64,000 nt of DNA from Muscardinus avellanarius (lineage: Eukaryota; Chordata; Mammalia; Rodentia; Gliridae). The DNA lies in contig OY726579.1 of NCBI GenBank assembly GCA_963383645.1, positions 2,349,778 to 2,413,777 of the forward strand, in the 5' to 3' direction. A model generated the notes under the pieces. The model saw only the letters and a list, made by a program, of their open reading frames with translations, did no database searches and was not told where the DNA came from. The position numbers were made by a program, and so were the translations under genes. Shown piece after piece: positions 32,714-44,958 of this stretch (positions are counted from its first letter, which is position 1; every line of letters begins with the position of its first letter).

Positions 32714-32759
32714 CTCACGGCATTCGACAGAATCAACACCGAGTCTGCCAAGATTCGAG
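32714..32759 (+). pseudogene. RBSN: RBSN-like exon segment 1
   Basis: It encodes LTAFDRINTESAKIR between TTAG and GTAACT and is intact. It lies just upstream of the FYVE domain in RBSN. Confidence 0.85.
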
Positions 32760-32880
32760 GTAACTAGAACTTTGTTCACGTTCTTTCTGTTCTTACCTTT
32801 CTCCTTAACCAAATCTCTTTTAAAATGGTTTGTTCTTTTTTTTGTTTTTTGTTTTGTTTTTTGCATTGTTCCTCCCAAAG

Positions 32881-32990
32881 CAATAGAAAAGTCTGTGGTG
32901 CCTTGGGTCAACGACCAGGATGTCCCTTTCTGTCCAGATTGTGGAAATAAGTTTGGCCTCCGTAACCGCGGCCACCACTGCCGCCTTTGT
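32881..32990 (+). pseudogene. RBSN: RBSN-like exon segment 2 (first half of FYVE)
   Basis: AIEKSVVPWVNDQDVPFCPD, then CGNKFGLRNRGHHCRLC. The WxxD and the first two Cys pairs are kept. The RRHHCR phosphoinositide motif reads RGHHCR. The family's next stretch, with the CKKC pair, is not recognisable in 32,991-33,246, where a frame resembles it only weakly. Confidence 0.85.
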
Positions 32991-33246
32991 GTGCAGGCTG
33001 TGTCCGGGGCTAGGGCATGCGGGCGGAGGGAGGGCCCTGCCAGCCGTGAGGACAGCGAGCTGCGTCGTTGGGATCTCGCTCGCTTGATGGCAGTATGACT
33101 CCCCTCCCACCTCAGAGGCTAACCAGGAAGGCAGAGGGCTGTGCGCTGATCCCAAGTCAAACACCTGTGGGCTGACACGCGCGGGGATGGGCAGAGGGAT
33201 GAGATGGCCGCGAGGATCATCAGTGCTTGTCTGTGGCGGTTTACAG

Positions 33247-33493
33247 ACAAGCTCACCAGCGCCAGCGAGGACTCCCTGAGCGCCCACACCAGCCCCAGCC
33301 AGTCTCCCAGCAGCGTCCACGGCTCCCGCCGGGGCAGCAGCAGCAGCGTGAGCAGCGTGAGCTCTGTCCTGGACAAGAAGGACGATGACCGCATCCGCTG
33401 CTGCACACACTGCAAGGCCACACTGTGCAAGCGGGAGCAGCAGATGGACAAGAACGGGCACACGCCCCACGTCGTGGCGCTCTGCTCTACGAG
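33247..33493 (+). pseudogene. RBSN: RBSN-like exon segment 3
   Basis: It encodes KLTSASEDSLSAHTSPSQSP through SVLDKKDDDRIRCCTHC, the last FYVE Cys pair, and KREQQMDKNGHTP. Near the donor an extra CTCTG (about 33,480) shifts the frame before the LYE codons. Confidence 0.85.
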
Positions 33494-34395
33494 GTGACGA
33501 GGCGTGAGGCTCTAGGGCGCAGCACGGGCAGGCCGGCTGCAGTGCGTGTGTCTGCGGACTCGGGGCAGGCCGGCTGCAGTGCTCATGCCTGCAGACTCTA
33601 CCGGCCGCTTGGGGAGTGGCTCCCTTGAGGCCTTTGAGTTCCTGCTGAAGGGCCAGGGTTTCCCAGTCAGGGCCGGGCTGAGCCACAGGCAGCTAGGGCG
33701 TGGGGCAGACTCGCTCCCCGACATTTCTCAGCCCATTCAAAAGCAGGAGCAAGGAGGAAGGGCAGATGCTTGCAGGGTGGACAGGTTCTGCGGGAAGGCA
33801 GAAGCTGGAGATGTCGTCAACAGTGGGTCAGAAGAGTCCGGGGAGACTCTTTTGGGGAGGTTCAGACTTCACAGGTTCGAGGACGCGTTGCAGGGTTTCA
33901 GGCTTTACACACTCACTGCCCATGGCCGAGAGCCTCCCATCCTAAGTCTCAGCTCAAGTGCCTCCGCTCTGGTTACCTCCAGCGACCCCAGAGCACTCTT
34001 AAGTGGCCCACAGAGAGGCCAGTGTGTGCAAAGGACTCCTGGGAGGGAGAGTGCTCGGTGTCTGCGTGGCCCTGGAGGCCTGTGGGCCAGGGGCTAGGCA
34101 GTGGGGCTCAGCAGGGAGGTGGAGGGGCGGGAGCAGCTCAGCCTAGAGGGCAGCCGCGCGTGCGGCACTGAGCCGAGGCCGGGCGTTTAGTCCAGTGACT
34201 GCCGAAGGGCCCTGTTGGCAGTTCTGCAGGGACCATTCTGGATCCGCCGTGTAAATGTGACTGGCAGGCGGATTCCTTACACCGGGTACTGAGCTATGGG
34301 GTTCTTCTTCCTGTCATCCTGTGTGTGCAGTTCGTGGGCCGGTATCTTTTTAGTAAATAACCACTGTGCTTGTGTGTGTGTTCATGTGTGTCTGT
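33494..34395. other. Intronic sequence, GC-rich, no gene seen
   Basis: The segment contains a short direct duplication of 'gggcaggccggctgcagtg' (about 33,527 and 33,565). No exon-like segment was recognised. Confidence 0.4.
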
Positions 34396-34399
34396 CTCT

Positions 34400-34846
34400 T
34401 TTTGGTACTGGGAATTGAGCAAGGGGCGTTCTCTTTGTGAGCTATACCCCCAGCTATCTTTTGTATGTTTTTATGTTTTTATTTATTTTTTCATGGTACT
34501 GAGGGTAGAACCCAGGGGCTTTTCTACCACTGGGCTACACTTCCAGACCCATTTTATACTTTATTTGGAAACAGTGTCTCACTAAGTTACTGAGAGCCTC
34601 ACTAAGTATCTGAAGCTGGTTTCGAACCTGTGCCTCCTGTCTCAGCCTCCCAAGAGCTGGGATTACAAGCCTGTGCCACCACGCCCAGCTTGTTTTTTGG
34701 GGGTTTTTTTTGTTTGTTTGTTTGTTTGTTTGTTTTGAAACAGGCTTTCACTAAGTTTCTGAGGTTGGCTGTGAACCCATGATCTTGCCTCACTTTCCCA
34801 AGTACTGGAATTATAGGTGTGCCTCACCATAACCCAGCTGCTTTTG

Positions 34847-34926
<80 letters not shown>

Positions 34927-35510
34927 CAGACAGAGACAGACAGAGGCAGACAGAGACAGAGGCAGACTAGGGATTGAGCCCAGAAACAGAGTCTCACTAA
35001 GTTGCTGAAGCTAGCTTTGAACCTGCATTCCTCCTGTCTCAGCCTCTCAAATACGGGATTCACAGGTGTGCACTGTCACGCCCAGCTTTCCTCCTTCTGT
35101 CTTGAGGCGAGCCTGGCCATGCCACATGCCGGTGTCTTGCTATTGCCTGGCAGTGCTCCGCACAGAAAATGCACCATCTGCTTCCTCTTCCTCCTTCTCT
35201 TGTCTTGCTACACACATTGCATGTGTCCTGGAAGGCCTTCTCTCAGAAACATCCAATTGACCTCCATGCTCACTTTCTTTCCTTCCTGCAGAATTTTCTG
35301 CTTGGAAAGTAGGTCTGTAAGCTTGATGTGGTTGTGCATACCTGTAATCTCAGTACTTGTGAGGCTGAGACAGGAGGATCGCAGGTTCAAGGCTTAGCCT
35401 CAGCGATTTAATAAGATCCAGTTTCAAAATAAATCATAGAAAAAGGGCTGGTGGTGTAGGTTGGAGGTAGAATGTCCCTGGGTTCAAGCCCCAGTAGCCT
35501 TCCTCACCCC
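34400..35510. mobile_element. SINE cluster with TG/GA microsatellite
   Basis: Minus elements lie at about 34,400-34,470, 34,495-34,690, 34,735-34,840 and 34,965-35,090. A (TG)n-(GA)n-(GACA)n microsatellite lies at 34,850-34,965 and a plus element at 35,315-35,510. Confidence 0.8.
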
Positions 35511-35689
35511 TCAAGAAACACAGCAACAAAAAAGAAAATAGATCTATAAATTAGGAAATTGATAACCATAAGGGAAAAAAACCCAATTTTGAAAAATGAG
35601 CGTTTTACATCCATCTTCCTGTCACCTGGCTTTTCTGTGTTGGCATTTCTGTATCTGGAGAGAAGCACTCACTTCTTGTTTGTTCTTAG

Positions 35690-35760
35690 AAATTACGACT
35701 TTGCATGGAAAAAGTTGACCAGAAAGCACCTGAATCCATCAAGATGGCCGCGTCCCTGAA
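35690..35760 (+). pseudogene. RBSN: RBSN-like exon segment 4
   Basis: KLRLCMEKVDQKAPESIKMA then ASLN, between TTCTTAG and GTAAGC. It is intact. Confidence 0.85.
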
Positions 35761-35854
35761 GTAAGCCATTCCTCTCTGTGTTTCTTGTTCGGTGGTAACT
35801 GTCTTCTGGAAGCTTAAGTCAGCTCTTCAGGAGCTGAAATAGAAATCTTTTTCT

Positions 35855-37192
35855 TGTATTTTTGGGTTTTTGGTGCTGGGGATTGAGCCCAGGGCTTCAC
35901 GTACGCCAAGCACCCACTCTACCACTGAACCATCCCCCAGCCCCTAAAAGTGAAGTCTGCAGCTCTTCTGACAGGCAGCTCCGTGCCCAGGCCTGGCTGG
36001 ATGCCTCTTGACAGTGGCCGGGCCGTGACAGGGCTTCACGCTGAAGTTTCCTTTTGAGCAGGGGTTGGCAAGCTTCAGCCCAGCAGCCAAAAGAAGCCTG
36101 CCATCTGTTCTGTTGTGTTTTGTTGTTGTTGTGGGTTTTTTTTTTTTTTTTGGTTTTTTGTTTGTTTGTTTTTTTAGCGGTACTGGAGATAGAACCCAGG
36201 GGCATTCTACCTCCAAGCTACAACCCAGCCCTGTTTTTTATTCTTTATTTTGAAATAGGGTCTCACTGAGTTGCAAAGGGCCTCGCTCAGTAGCTGAGGA
36301 TTCTTCACGATCCTCCTGTCTCAGCCTCCCAAGTGCTGGGATTACAAGCGTGCATCACCACGACCACGCATGGCTTTTTGTTTATTATTTATTTTATTGC
36401 AGGACACAGCAGTATTTTTCCAGCTAAAACTGCTGGCAGGTAGTAAGCTAGGTAAAGGCAGCAGTCATTTCTGCTTGCTTGCTTACTTATTTATTTATTT
36501 TTAAATCTTTTATTTTTGGTGGTACTGGGGTTCCTGGAAACCCTTCTACCACCGGGCTACACTTCCAGACCTATTTTTTTATATTTTTATTTGGAAACAG
36601 GGTCTCTTAAGCCAGGGAGGCTGGCTTGGAACCTGCGCGATCCTGTCTCTGCCTCCCAAGCATGGGGATTACAAGTGTGCGCCACCACGCCCGGCCTTTC
36701 TGCTTATTTAATTAGATCGCTGCTGCCTCCTGTGGAAGGTTCATAAGCCATTGCTAAGGCTCAGTCAGCAGCAAAGAGTTTCTGAACTGTTGCCTCTAGC
36801 CCAAGGGTCATCCCTAAGCCTGCGGAGGTGAAAAGTCGGAACCCTCACACCAGGATTCAGCAGTGCAGGGAGGGAGGGAAGGCTTGTGAATGAGCAACCA
36901 TAACTGTCTTCCATACTGCTGCCTCCCAAGAGGAGGCAGGCCACTCTGGCCTTTGCTGATTCTCCACTCCATCCCGGCATCTTGAGTCATAGTGCTTTCA
37001 GAGCCGGGCGTGGTGGCACACCCTTGTAATCCCAGTCCTTGGGAGGCTGAGACAGGAGGGTCACAGGTTCACAGCCAGCCTCAGCAACTTATGTGCTCCA
37101 CAACTTAGGGAGACCCTGTTTCAAAATAAAAAATAAAATAGAGCTGGGGGTGTAGTTCAGAAGTAGAATGCCCCTGAGTTCAATCCCCAATA

Positions 37193-37225
<33 letters not shown>

Positions 37226-37411
37226 AGAACAACAAAAAAAGAGTGCTCACCCAAAAGCAAGGGCCATTGGTGTGTGCCTATGAGGGTTCCTTAGTCAGTT
37301 CCCCAGTGGCTCCTTCTTTCCCTGGACAGTGTTTGAGTGGGAAAAGCCGAGGGAAGAGCTTTCTACTCCAATGTAGTATGACCAGTTCATTTAGTAAACC
37401 ATTCACAAGTT

Positions 37412-37446
<35 letters not shown>

Positions 37447-37640
37447 TGTTGTGCTGAGCATGGAGCCCCAGAGTATCCTACCTCTGAACTACAGCCCTAG
37501 CCCTATTTTACTCTTTTTTATTTTGGGGTCTCACTGAGTTGCAGAGGGCCTAAGTTGCTGAAGCTGGCCTTGAACCTGTTATCCTCTTGTCTCAGCCTCC
37601 CAAGGACTGAGATCATACGTGTGCACCACCACGCCTGGCT
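35855..37640. mobile_element. SINE cluster in an RBSN-like intron
   Basis: Minus elements lie at 35,860-35,945 (ID-like only), 36,175-36,370, 36,515-36,700 and 37,448-37,640. A plus element is at 37,005-37,195 with a (CA)n tail to 37,226, and a (TTTA)n run at 37,412-37,447. The spaces between are anonymous. Confidence 0.8.
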
Positions 37641-37939
37641 CCACTTCACACATTTTATTAGATGGAGTACAATTGCTCAGGAAAAGTGAGCAGGAGTGCA
37701 TTCAGTGGCATTTGTTCCAGCGATGCATGTAAGAGCGAGTCCTCAGAGGCCCAGCACCTGTGCTCTCTGCACAAGGAATAGCAGCTTCCGGCTGATTAGT
37801 GCAGGCCAAGCACTGAACACGCATTTCTCCATGAGTCTGAAGTGTCCTTTTGAAAAAATTGACCACGTCTGTCTCTGTGAGGCCTTACACCTTGAGAGTC
37901 ACTCTCTCATCTGCACGATGATACATTGATCAAATGTTT

Positions 37940-39660
37940 TGTGATGAGCCGGGTGTGGTGCTGCATGTTTGTAATCCCAGGACTTGCGGGTTCATGGGTA
38001 GCCTCAGCTACTTAGTGAGGCCCCTGCAACTTAGTGAGGCCCTGCTTCAAAATGAAGAATAAAAAATAGCCGGGCGTAGTGGCACACACTTGTAATCCCA
38101 GCGCTTAGGAGACTGAAACAGGAGGATCGCATAGGTTCGAAGCCAGCCTCAGCTACTTAGTCAGGTTCTCAGCAACTTATTGAGACCCTGTTTCCAAATA
38201 AAATAGGTCAAGGACGTAGCCTGGAGGTAGAGACCCCTGGGTTTTGTCCCCAAGACCAAATATAAAATAAAATAAAATAAAATAAAATAAAATAAAATAA
38301 AATATAGGGCTGAGGGTGGAGTTCGGAGGTAGAATGGCCCCGGGTTCAATCCCTAGTACTTCCCCCCCAAAAAAAATGTTCTTTGATTTCTCCTTAGTGC
38401 CGGGGAGACAACCTACAGTCTGGAACAGGCCCAGGACCTGCGAGTAGAGGTGCAGAAAGTGTATGAGCTCATAGACGCTTTAAGGTAAGGTCCGTTAGGT
38501 GATGTCCTGCTGGCTGAATGTCAAGGAGACTGGAGTTGTTATTATTTGGGGGGGGGGGGCTGGGGATTGAACGCAGGGGCATTCTACTTCCGAGTTACAC
38601 CCTCAGCCTCATTTTTTATTCTTTATTTTGAAACAGGGTCTCACTAAGTTGTGGAGGGCCATGCTAAGTTGCCTACCTGGCTGTGAGCTTCTTCTCCTCC
38701 TGTCTCAACCTCCCAAGTATTGGGGTTTCTGGTGTGGTGGCTTTTGCACTCATATACGTGGATCTTGTGCATACATCTCAGTACATGTGTCTTGGAGGTA
38801 GATGACCCCTAGGTTCGATTCCCAGCTCCAGAAAAGGAAAAGAAATAGGAGTTGGTGTTCCTCCCCGCTGTGTGCCCGTCCCTGGCTGGTCCTCGTGGAG
38901 CAGCTATTCACTGTACCCAAGTTTCCCTGTGGGGCCAAGAGCAGCACCCCCATATGTTTGGTGAGGAAACGTGCCGCAGCTAAGAGCAGCTGTGACAAAA
39001 GCCAGGCTCTGTTTTTACATCTGTGCTCGCTCCTCAAATCTCGAGCTGCAGTCTGTCTGTCTGTCTGTCTGTCTATTTATTGCAGTACTAGGGATTGAAC
39101 CCAGGAACATTCTCAGCTCTACCCCTAGTCTTTTTTTTTTATGTTGTTTTGAAACAGTCTCACTAGGTCGCTGGGAGTCTCACTACGTGCTCAGGCTGGC
39201 CTCAAACCTGTGACTTTCCTGTCTCAGTCTTCCAAGTGCTGGGATTACAAGCATGACTTCCATGCCTGACCTGCAGCTGCATTTTAACCATGAACAGGCT
39301 CTTGGGCTGAAATCAGCCCTTAGGGTAGAGGAAGTACAGGGACCCATGGGCACCAGTGAGATGAGGAGTCATTGTCCATCCAACATACAGGACTTACCAC
39401 ATAACTCATGGGACCTGATGTAGAATGAAAATGCTGTCCCTTGCTAAAACATTCATAAAGATTTTAAGAGCGTGGTGCGGTGATACATGCCTGTAATCCT
39501 AGTACATGGAAGGCTGAAACGGGAGGCTCACAGGTTTGCGACCAGCCTCAGCATCCTTATGAGACCCTCAGCGAGACTCTGTTTCAAAATAAAAAATAAA
39601 ATAGGGCTGGGGATATCCCTCAGGGGCCCCTGGATCCACACACACACAAAAATAATAATA
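37940..39660. mobile_element. SINE cluster around RBSN-like exon 5
   Basis: Plus elements lie at 37,945-38,065, 38,068-38,250 and 38,305-38,375, with an (AAAAT)n run at 38,262-38,305. Minus elements are at 38,550-38,745 and 39,085-39,270 (preceded by TCTG repeats), and a plus element is at 39,470-39,660. Confidence 0.8.
38398..38484 (+). pseudogene. RBSN: RBSN-like exon segment 5
   Basis: AGETTYSLEQAQDLRVEVQK then VYELIDAL, between CCTTAG and GTAAGG. It is intact and the splice phases match its neighbours. Confidence 0.85.
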
Positions 39661-39947
39661 AAAGAATTTTAAGATGGCGACAGTAGGCAGACCCGCAGTT
39701 GCACAGGCTGTGCCCTGAGAAGCTCGTTCTACCTACGCGGTCAGTCTCTCAGTGACTGAGCGTTTACCTTGTACGTGCGCCATGTTGGGAGCCTGGGCTA
39801 TGACCAGAGGATAGCAAAGGGGACTTGAGTAGAGTGGCTCACTGGGCTCCTCGTACCTGCCGACAAGAGAGCCTGGCCGCTCCAGACATGCCCCCTTGTT
39901 TCTGAGGCTGCCGCGCCTGTTATGTTGGTGTGTTTGTGCTCATTCAG

Positions 39948-40050
39948 TAAGAAGATCTTAACCTTGGGCGTGAACCAGGACCCTCCTCCACATCCAGACT
40001 CTTTGCGGCTGCAGAGGATGATCAGATGCTCGGCCACGCTTTTTGTGCAG
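39948..40050 (+). pseudogene. RBSN: RBSN-like exon segment 6
   Basis: KKILTLGVNQDPPPHPDSLR then LQRMIRCSATLFVQ, between TTCAG and GTAAAG. It is intact. Confidence 0.85.
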
Positions 40051-40781
40051 GTAAAGCCTTCCTGGGCGGCGGGCGGCGAGCTCGGCCCGTCCTGCTCTTC
40101 TCAAAAGGCAGATCTCTGCCAGCAGCAGGTCGATTGTGTTTATACATTTGCCATTTCTAAAGAGCATGAATGCGTTTTGCCACGTTTTGAGAGAAGTATG
40201 GATTTCAGAGAGAAGCAAAACATTTGTCATCCTTTATCACTTATTCTGGTGTGCACTTTTCCTGTTTGCACGTTTTATGGATGGGAGTGCATATTTGCAT
40301 CCTGTTTTAATCACTGCATATGTCCTGAGCTTTTTTACATAGTGATTAAACAGCTATCATTCGAATAGCTACAGAATAATGGTTTGACTGTATATGCCAT
40401 GCTTTATTTAACCCTTCCACTTGAGAATGGCCAGTACCAAAAAATAGATATAAATACGTGCAATAAAAAATGGTGTGTTAGGGTGAACGGTGCCATGGAG
40501 AGACCTGAGGGTGGTCTCAGGAGGTGGTCAAGAGGACCCGAGGGCGCAACGCCACGGCAGGCAGGGTGTGAGGGCAAAGCGTGGAGCTGGCTGGGCGAGC
40601 CTCGGCTCTGGTGTGCCCTTTCCTAAGGAGAAGGCAGGCTGTGTGGCAGTGCTTCCTTTCCTGCTGCTCAGGGACTGTCACTCCCCAGGGGTGGAGTGGC
40701 TTAGCTTCAGCAGACAGAGCTAAGGCTTTTTCTTTTTTTTTTTGAATGGGCTTACACGTAAAATTCCGTGACTCCCTACAG

Positions 40782-40886
40782 GAAAAGTTGCTGGGTTTGA
40801 TGTCACTGCCGACCACGGAACAGTTTGAGGAACTGAAAAAGAAAAGGAAGCAGGACATGGAGAGGAAGAGGACCATGGAGAGGCAG
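40782..40886 (+). pseudogene. RBSN: RBSN-like exon segment 7
   Basis: EKLLGLMSLPTTEQFEELKK then KRKQDMERKRTMERQ, between CTACAG and GTGTGT. It is intact and forms a coiled-coil-rich region. Confidence 0.85.
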
Positions 40887-41194
40887 GTGTGTGAGCCCAG
40901 GCCCTGCGGCCGCAGCCTCCTGTCACCACCTGGCGCCCAGGACACCCACGAAGCCGCGTTGCCTCGCGGCCACTCACTGGCTCGAGTCTGTGTGTCTTCC
41001 GGCCTGTTCTGGCTCCTTGCTCCTCTGTGGAGACCAGCACAGTCTTTGTGTTTCTTGCCAGGCCATGGTTTCCTTTAAGAAGTTCTGTTGATTCTTTCAT
41101 GCCTAGACCATCCAAGAGATTGGCGGCTCTTCTTCCAGTAGGGCTTCCAGGGCCGAGACACTAGGAAGTTCCCACGCATTGGAATGGGCACAAT

Positions 41195-41658
41195 TTGTGG
41201 TACTTAGGATTGAACCCCAGGGCATTCTATCTCTGAGCTAAACCCCAGCCCTTTTTATTTTCAAACAGGGTCTTGCTAAGTTGCTGAGGCTGGCCTCAAA
41301 CCTGTGGTTTTCCTTTGTGAGCCTCCCAAGTATTGGGATTAGAAGTGTGCACCACCACACCCAGTTTAAAATATGTTCTTTTTTAATTTTTTTTTTTTTT
41401 TTTGGTACTGGGTTGGAACCCAGGGCCATTGCACCTCCAAGTAACACGCCCAGCCCTGTTTTTTATTCTTTATTTTTTGAAACAGGGTCTCACTGAGTTG
41501 CAAAGGGCCTCACCAAGTAGCTGAGGCTGGCTTCGAACCTGCGTGATCCTCCTGTCTCATCCTCCCAAATGCTGGGATTCCAAGCATGTGCCACCACACC
41601 TGGCTCTTTTTTAAATTTTTTATTTATTTGACCGTGCCACTTCAGATGAGCTAGTACA

Positions 41659-41705
<47 letters not shown>

Positions 41706-43130
41706 TACTGAGGATAGCCTTGAGCCTGAAATCCTCCTGTCTCATCCTTCCAAGTATAGGGATTACAGGGGTGTGCCACCACTCTTGGCAGAATGTACAT
41801 TATTAGAATAGAAAATAGCTGGGCACAGTGGTGACACCTGGTCTCATAGCTATTCATGAGACTGAGGCAGGAAGATCATAACTTTGGGGTCATTCTGGTT
41901 CAGTTAGTGACATCCTGTCTGAAAAATCAACATGAAAGGGGCTGGGGATATTTAAGTGTATCTAGAGCTCTTGATCAGCATGTTCAAGACTCAGGATTCC
42001 ACCTCCAGCACTGCAAAAAACAAAAACTGAGCATGGTGGCACACACCTGTAATCCCAGTACTTGGGAGGCTAAGACAGAGGATTGCAGGTTCAAAGCCAG
42101 CCTCAGCAACTTCATGAGATCCTGTTACCAAGCAAAAAATTAAAGTAGGGCTGAGGATGTAGCTTGGAGGTAGGATGCCTCTGGGTTCGATTCCCACTAC
42201 CACAAAAACAAAACCAAACAAAGCCAGGCACGGTGGGCCATGCCTGTGATCCCAGTACTTAGGAGGCTGAGACGGGAAGATTGCATATTGAGGACCGCCT
42301 CGGCAATGTAGTGAGACTCAGCAACCTAGTGAGACCCTGTTTCAAAACACAAAAATAAAAAGGTCTTGAGCCGGGCATGGTGGCGCACACTTGTAATCCC
42401 AGTATTTGGGAGGCTGAGACAGGAGGATCGCGTAGGTTCGAATGTGTTCAGATAAAATGTAAAATAGGTCTCGGAGCGTAGCCTGGTAGAAGGACCCTGA
42501 GTTTCATCCCCAGTACCACTAAAAAAGTTAAAAAATATATAAAAAGGGCTGGGGGTAGCCAGCCTCCATAACTTAGTGAGGCCCTCTGCAACTTAGAACC
42601 TGTTTCCAAATAAGAAATAAAATTGGGCTGGAGGTATAGCTCAAGGGAGAACATCTCTGTGTTCAGTCCCCAGTGCCAAACACAAAAAAGAAAGGGCTGG
42701 GGTGTAGCTTAGTGATACAGTGCCTCTCGGTCCAATCCCCAGTATCAAAAAACAACAACAAAAAATAATATGTCTACTTGACATTGTGTGGGATTCTCCT
42801 ATTGTATAGGTGTGGGCGGCAGACCTGGGTGGCTTAAGAAGAGCGTACAGCAATGAGGCTAAGACTGAGATCTTACTCCTTCACTTATTACTCGTTAACT
42901 TTTTTGTAATTCAAAGTTTGCCTCCCCTTAACCGGGCGTGGTGGCGCACGGTTGTAATCCCAGTACCTGGAGGATGAGACAGGAGGATTGCAGGTTTGTG
43001 GCCAGCTTCAGTAGTGAAGCCCTCCACAACTTACTGAGACCCTGTTTCAAAATAAAGAAAAAATAAGTCTGGGGGTGTAGCTCCGAGGTAGAATGCCAGT
43101 GGGTTCAATACCCTGTACCACAAAAACACC
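41195..43130. mobile_element. Dense SINE cluster before the last RBSN-like exon
   Basis: Minus elements lie at 41,200-41,365, 41,400-41,605 and 41,705-41,790, with (CA)n at 41,658-41,704. Plus elements are at about 41,815-41,935, 42,020-42,220, 42,225-42,360, 42,370-42,520, 42,545-42,690, 42,690-42,770 (ID-like) and 42,930-43,125. Confidence 0.8.
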
Positions 43131-43269
43131 CAGGGGTGCTTCCCTGCCCCACTGTCCTCTTGATTTGAGAGTTGGATATCTTAGTCCGGAGGAGGGGGAT
43201 TGGATTCCTAGGGGTAACTGACACTGTGAGCTGCTGTTGGCCGCTGACCTGTGCTTTGGTGTCCCCCAG

Positions 43270-44413
43270 GCCGCCCTGGAGTCCCAGCGAAGGCTTGAGG
43301 AGAGGCAGAGTGGCTTGGGGTCTCGTGCGGCCCGCGGGGAGGTGGCGTCTGTGCGCAGGGGCCCTGCCCCCTTGAGGAAGGCTGAGGGCTGACTCCCGCT
43401 GTCAGAAGGCCAGGGACAGGGGGAAGACCCCGACCCCTTCTCCAGCAGATCCACAACATCACGTCATTCATCAGACAGGCCGAGGCCGCGGGCCGCGGGG
43501 ATGAGGTGCGCACGCTGCAGGAGAACCTGCGGCAGCTGCAGGATGAGTACGACCAGCAGCAGACGGAGAAGGCCGTCGAGCTGTCCCGGAAGCAGGCTGA
43601 GGAGGAGGGCCTGCAGCGGGAGCAGCTGCGGATGCTGTGTGAGCGGGAGTGGGAGCGGGAACAGGAGCAGTTCCGGGTGGCCTCCCTGCACACGCGGACT
43701 CGGTCCCTGGACTTCCGAGAAATCGCGCCCTTCCAGCTGGAGCCCGGCCACGGAGCACACAGCCACCCTGCTTATGCTCTGGATCTGGGTTCCTCCCCGG
43801 TACACAGCAGCACAGCTCCTGAGACTCCTTCACCGGCTCAGCTCCAGCCCCTGTCCAGGGATGGTCTGGGCCCATGGCCCTTGACCAGGAAATCCTCCCC
43901 CAGAGCACCATGTCACAGCAGAATGACGTGGCCTCCCTAAACCCCTTTGAGGAGGAGGACCTCTCCAGCCCCATGGAGGAGTGTGCTGTCAGCCCTGCCG
44001 CTGCACAGGCTCCCCTTGGCACTTTGACCCTCCCCAAGGAATACAACCCCTTTGCGGAGGATGAGGAAGAGGAAGCCACGGCAGGAAATCCCTTCACCGA
44101 CCCAGACAGTCCAGCGCCCAACCCCTTTGACGAGGAAGATGAGCAGCCCCACCCAAGGCCCTCGAGCCCTGCTGCCCCTGGAAACCCCTTCGAGGAGCCC
44201 ACCTGCACCAAGCCCTTTGAGGTGGACGGTGACGGTGGCCCGGAGGCAGCAGAGCCCATCGAGGAGGAGCTGCTGCTCCAGCAGATCGACAACATCAAGG
44301 ACTACGTCTTCGATGCCAAGCAGTGTGGCCGCCTGGATGAGGTGGAGGTGCTGACGGAGAACCTGCGGGAGCTGAAGTGCACCCTGGCCAAGCAGAAGGG
44401 CGGCCTCGACTGC
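43270..44413 (+). pseudogene. RBSN: RBSN-like last exon
   Basis: It begins AALESQRRLEERQSGL. The coiled-coil region (TLQENLRQLQDEYDQQQTEK) and then four or more NPF motifs, which bind EH-domain proteins, can be read. The second Rab-binding helical hairpin (EELLLQQIDNIKDYVFDAKQ then CGRLDEVEVL) is also visible. Three lesions break it: TGA at 43,390, a shift near 43,437 and a shift near 43,860. The usual stop after KQKGG.D has become TGC, and the frame would run to 44,542. Confidence 0.9.
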
Positions 44414-44958
44414 GCCGTGGTGGGCAGGGGCCGGGAGGAGGGCTGGGGGCGTGGTCACGGGCGAGGGGCGGGCCTGCTAGTCCATGTCGTGCGCTTTGAG
44501 GTCTGTCCACTACAGTTGGATACACAATGGGAACCAGAATAGGAAGAGCCAGCATCCACTTGTTGGTTTCTTGCCTTTTTAAGTTGGGAGCTTTCCCCTC
44601 TCGCAAGGTCTTTATATTTTTACTACTGAGGTATAACTCAGTGCAGCTCTGTTGGCCAGAGCGGAAGTGGCTGCCATGACCACCTTGGTCCCCGTGCTCC
44701 TGTCCGCTCTCGGTCATGACGCAGGCTGTAGAGCAGCCTTGTGCAGGGCCCTCCCTTCAGCCAACACAGGACGGATTCCGCTGGGCTGTCCTCTGCCCTC
44801 ACAGAAGGCTGTCCCCATTAGGCTGTGGTTCCCCCTTCACCTGCGGCTTCCTGTGCCCTGCCCAGAGCCTCCTGCCCCTGCGCTGGAGGGGAGCCCAGTG
44901 CCACCTTTGATGGAGAGGTGGCAGGGGATGTTTTGCCTGTATCTTCTTCCTTCACAGT
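44414..44958 (+). other. Former 3' UTR and flank of the RBSN-like copy
   Basis: The sequence follows the lost stop. The frame stays open to 44,542. No clear AATAAA with a downstream GU-rich element was identified. Confidence 0.4.

Larger units (their letters stand above)
32714..44413 (+). pseudogene. RBSN: RBSN (Rabenosyn-5)-like partial gene copy with introns, inactivated
   Basis: Eight exon segments in order and orientation match RBSN, the FYVE-domain Rab4/Rab5 effector of early endosome fusion and recycling. The copy starts at LTAFDR, so the N-terminal C2H2 finger exons are absent. Lesions seen: the middle of the FYVE domain is unrecognisable, there is an insertion at the end of the third segment, a TGA replaces the Trp of KAEGW (43,390-43,392), about one base is lost near 43,437, there is another frameshift near 43,860, and the normal stop is lost at 44,411. 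Introns with GT-AG ends show duplication of genomic DNA, not retroposition. Assembly error could explain one lesion but hardly all of them. Confidence 0.85.

Noticed and set aside
34850..35060. Ser/Leu/Val and Thr-His rich minus frame
   Set aside because: It is a translation of a TG/GA microsatellite.
43471..44298. 275-codon minus-strand frame
   Set aside because: It is the antisense of the GC-rich RBSN-like last exon.
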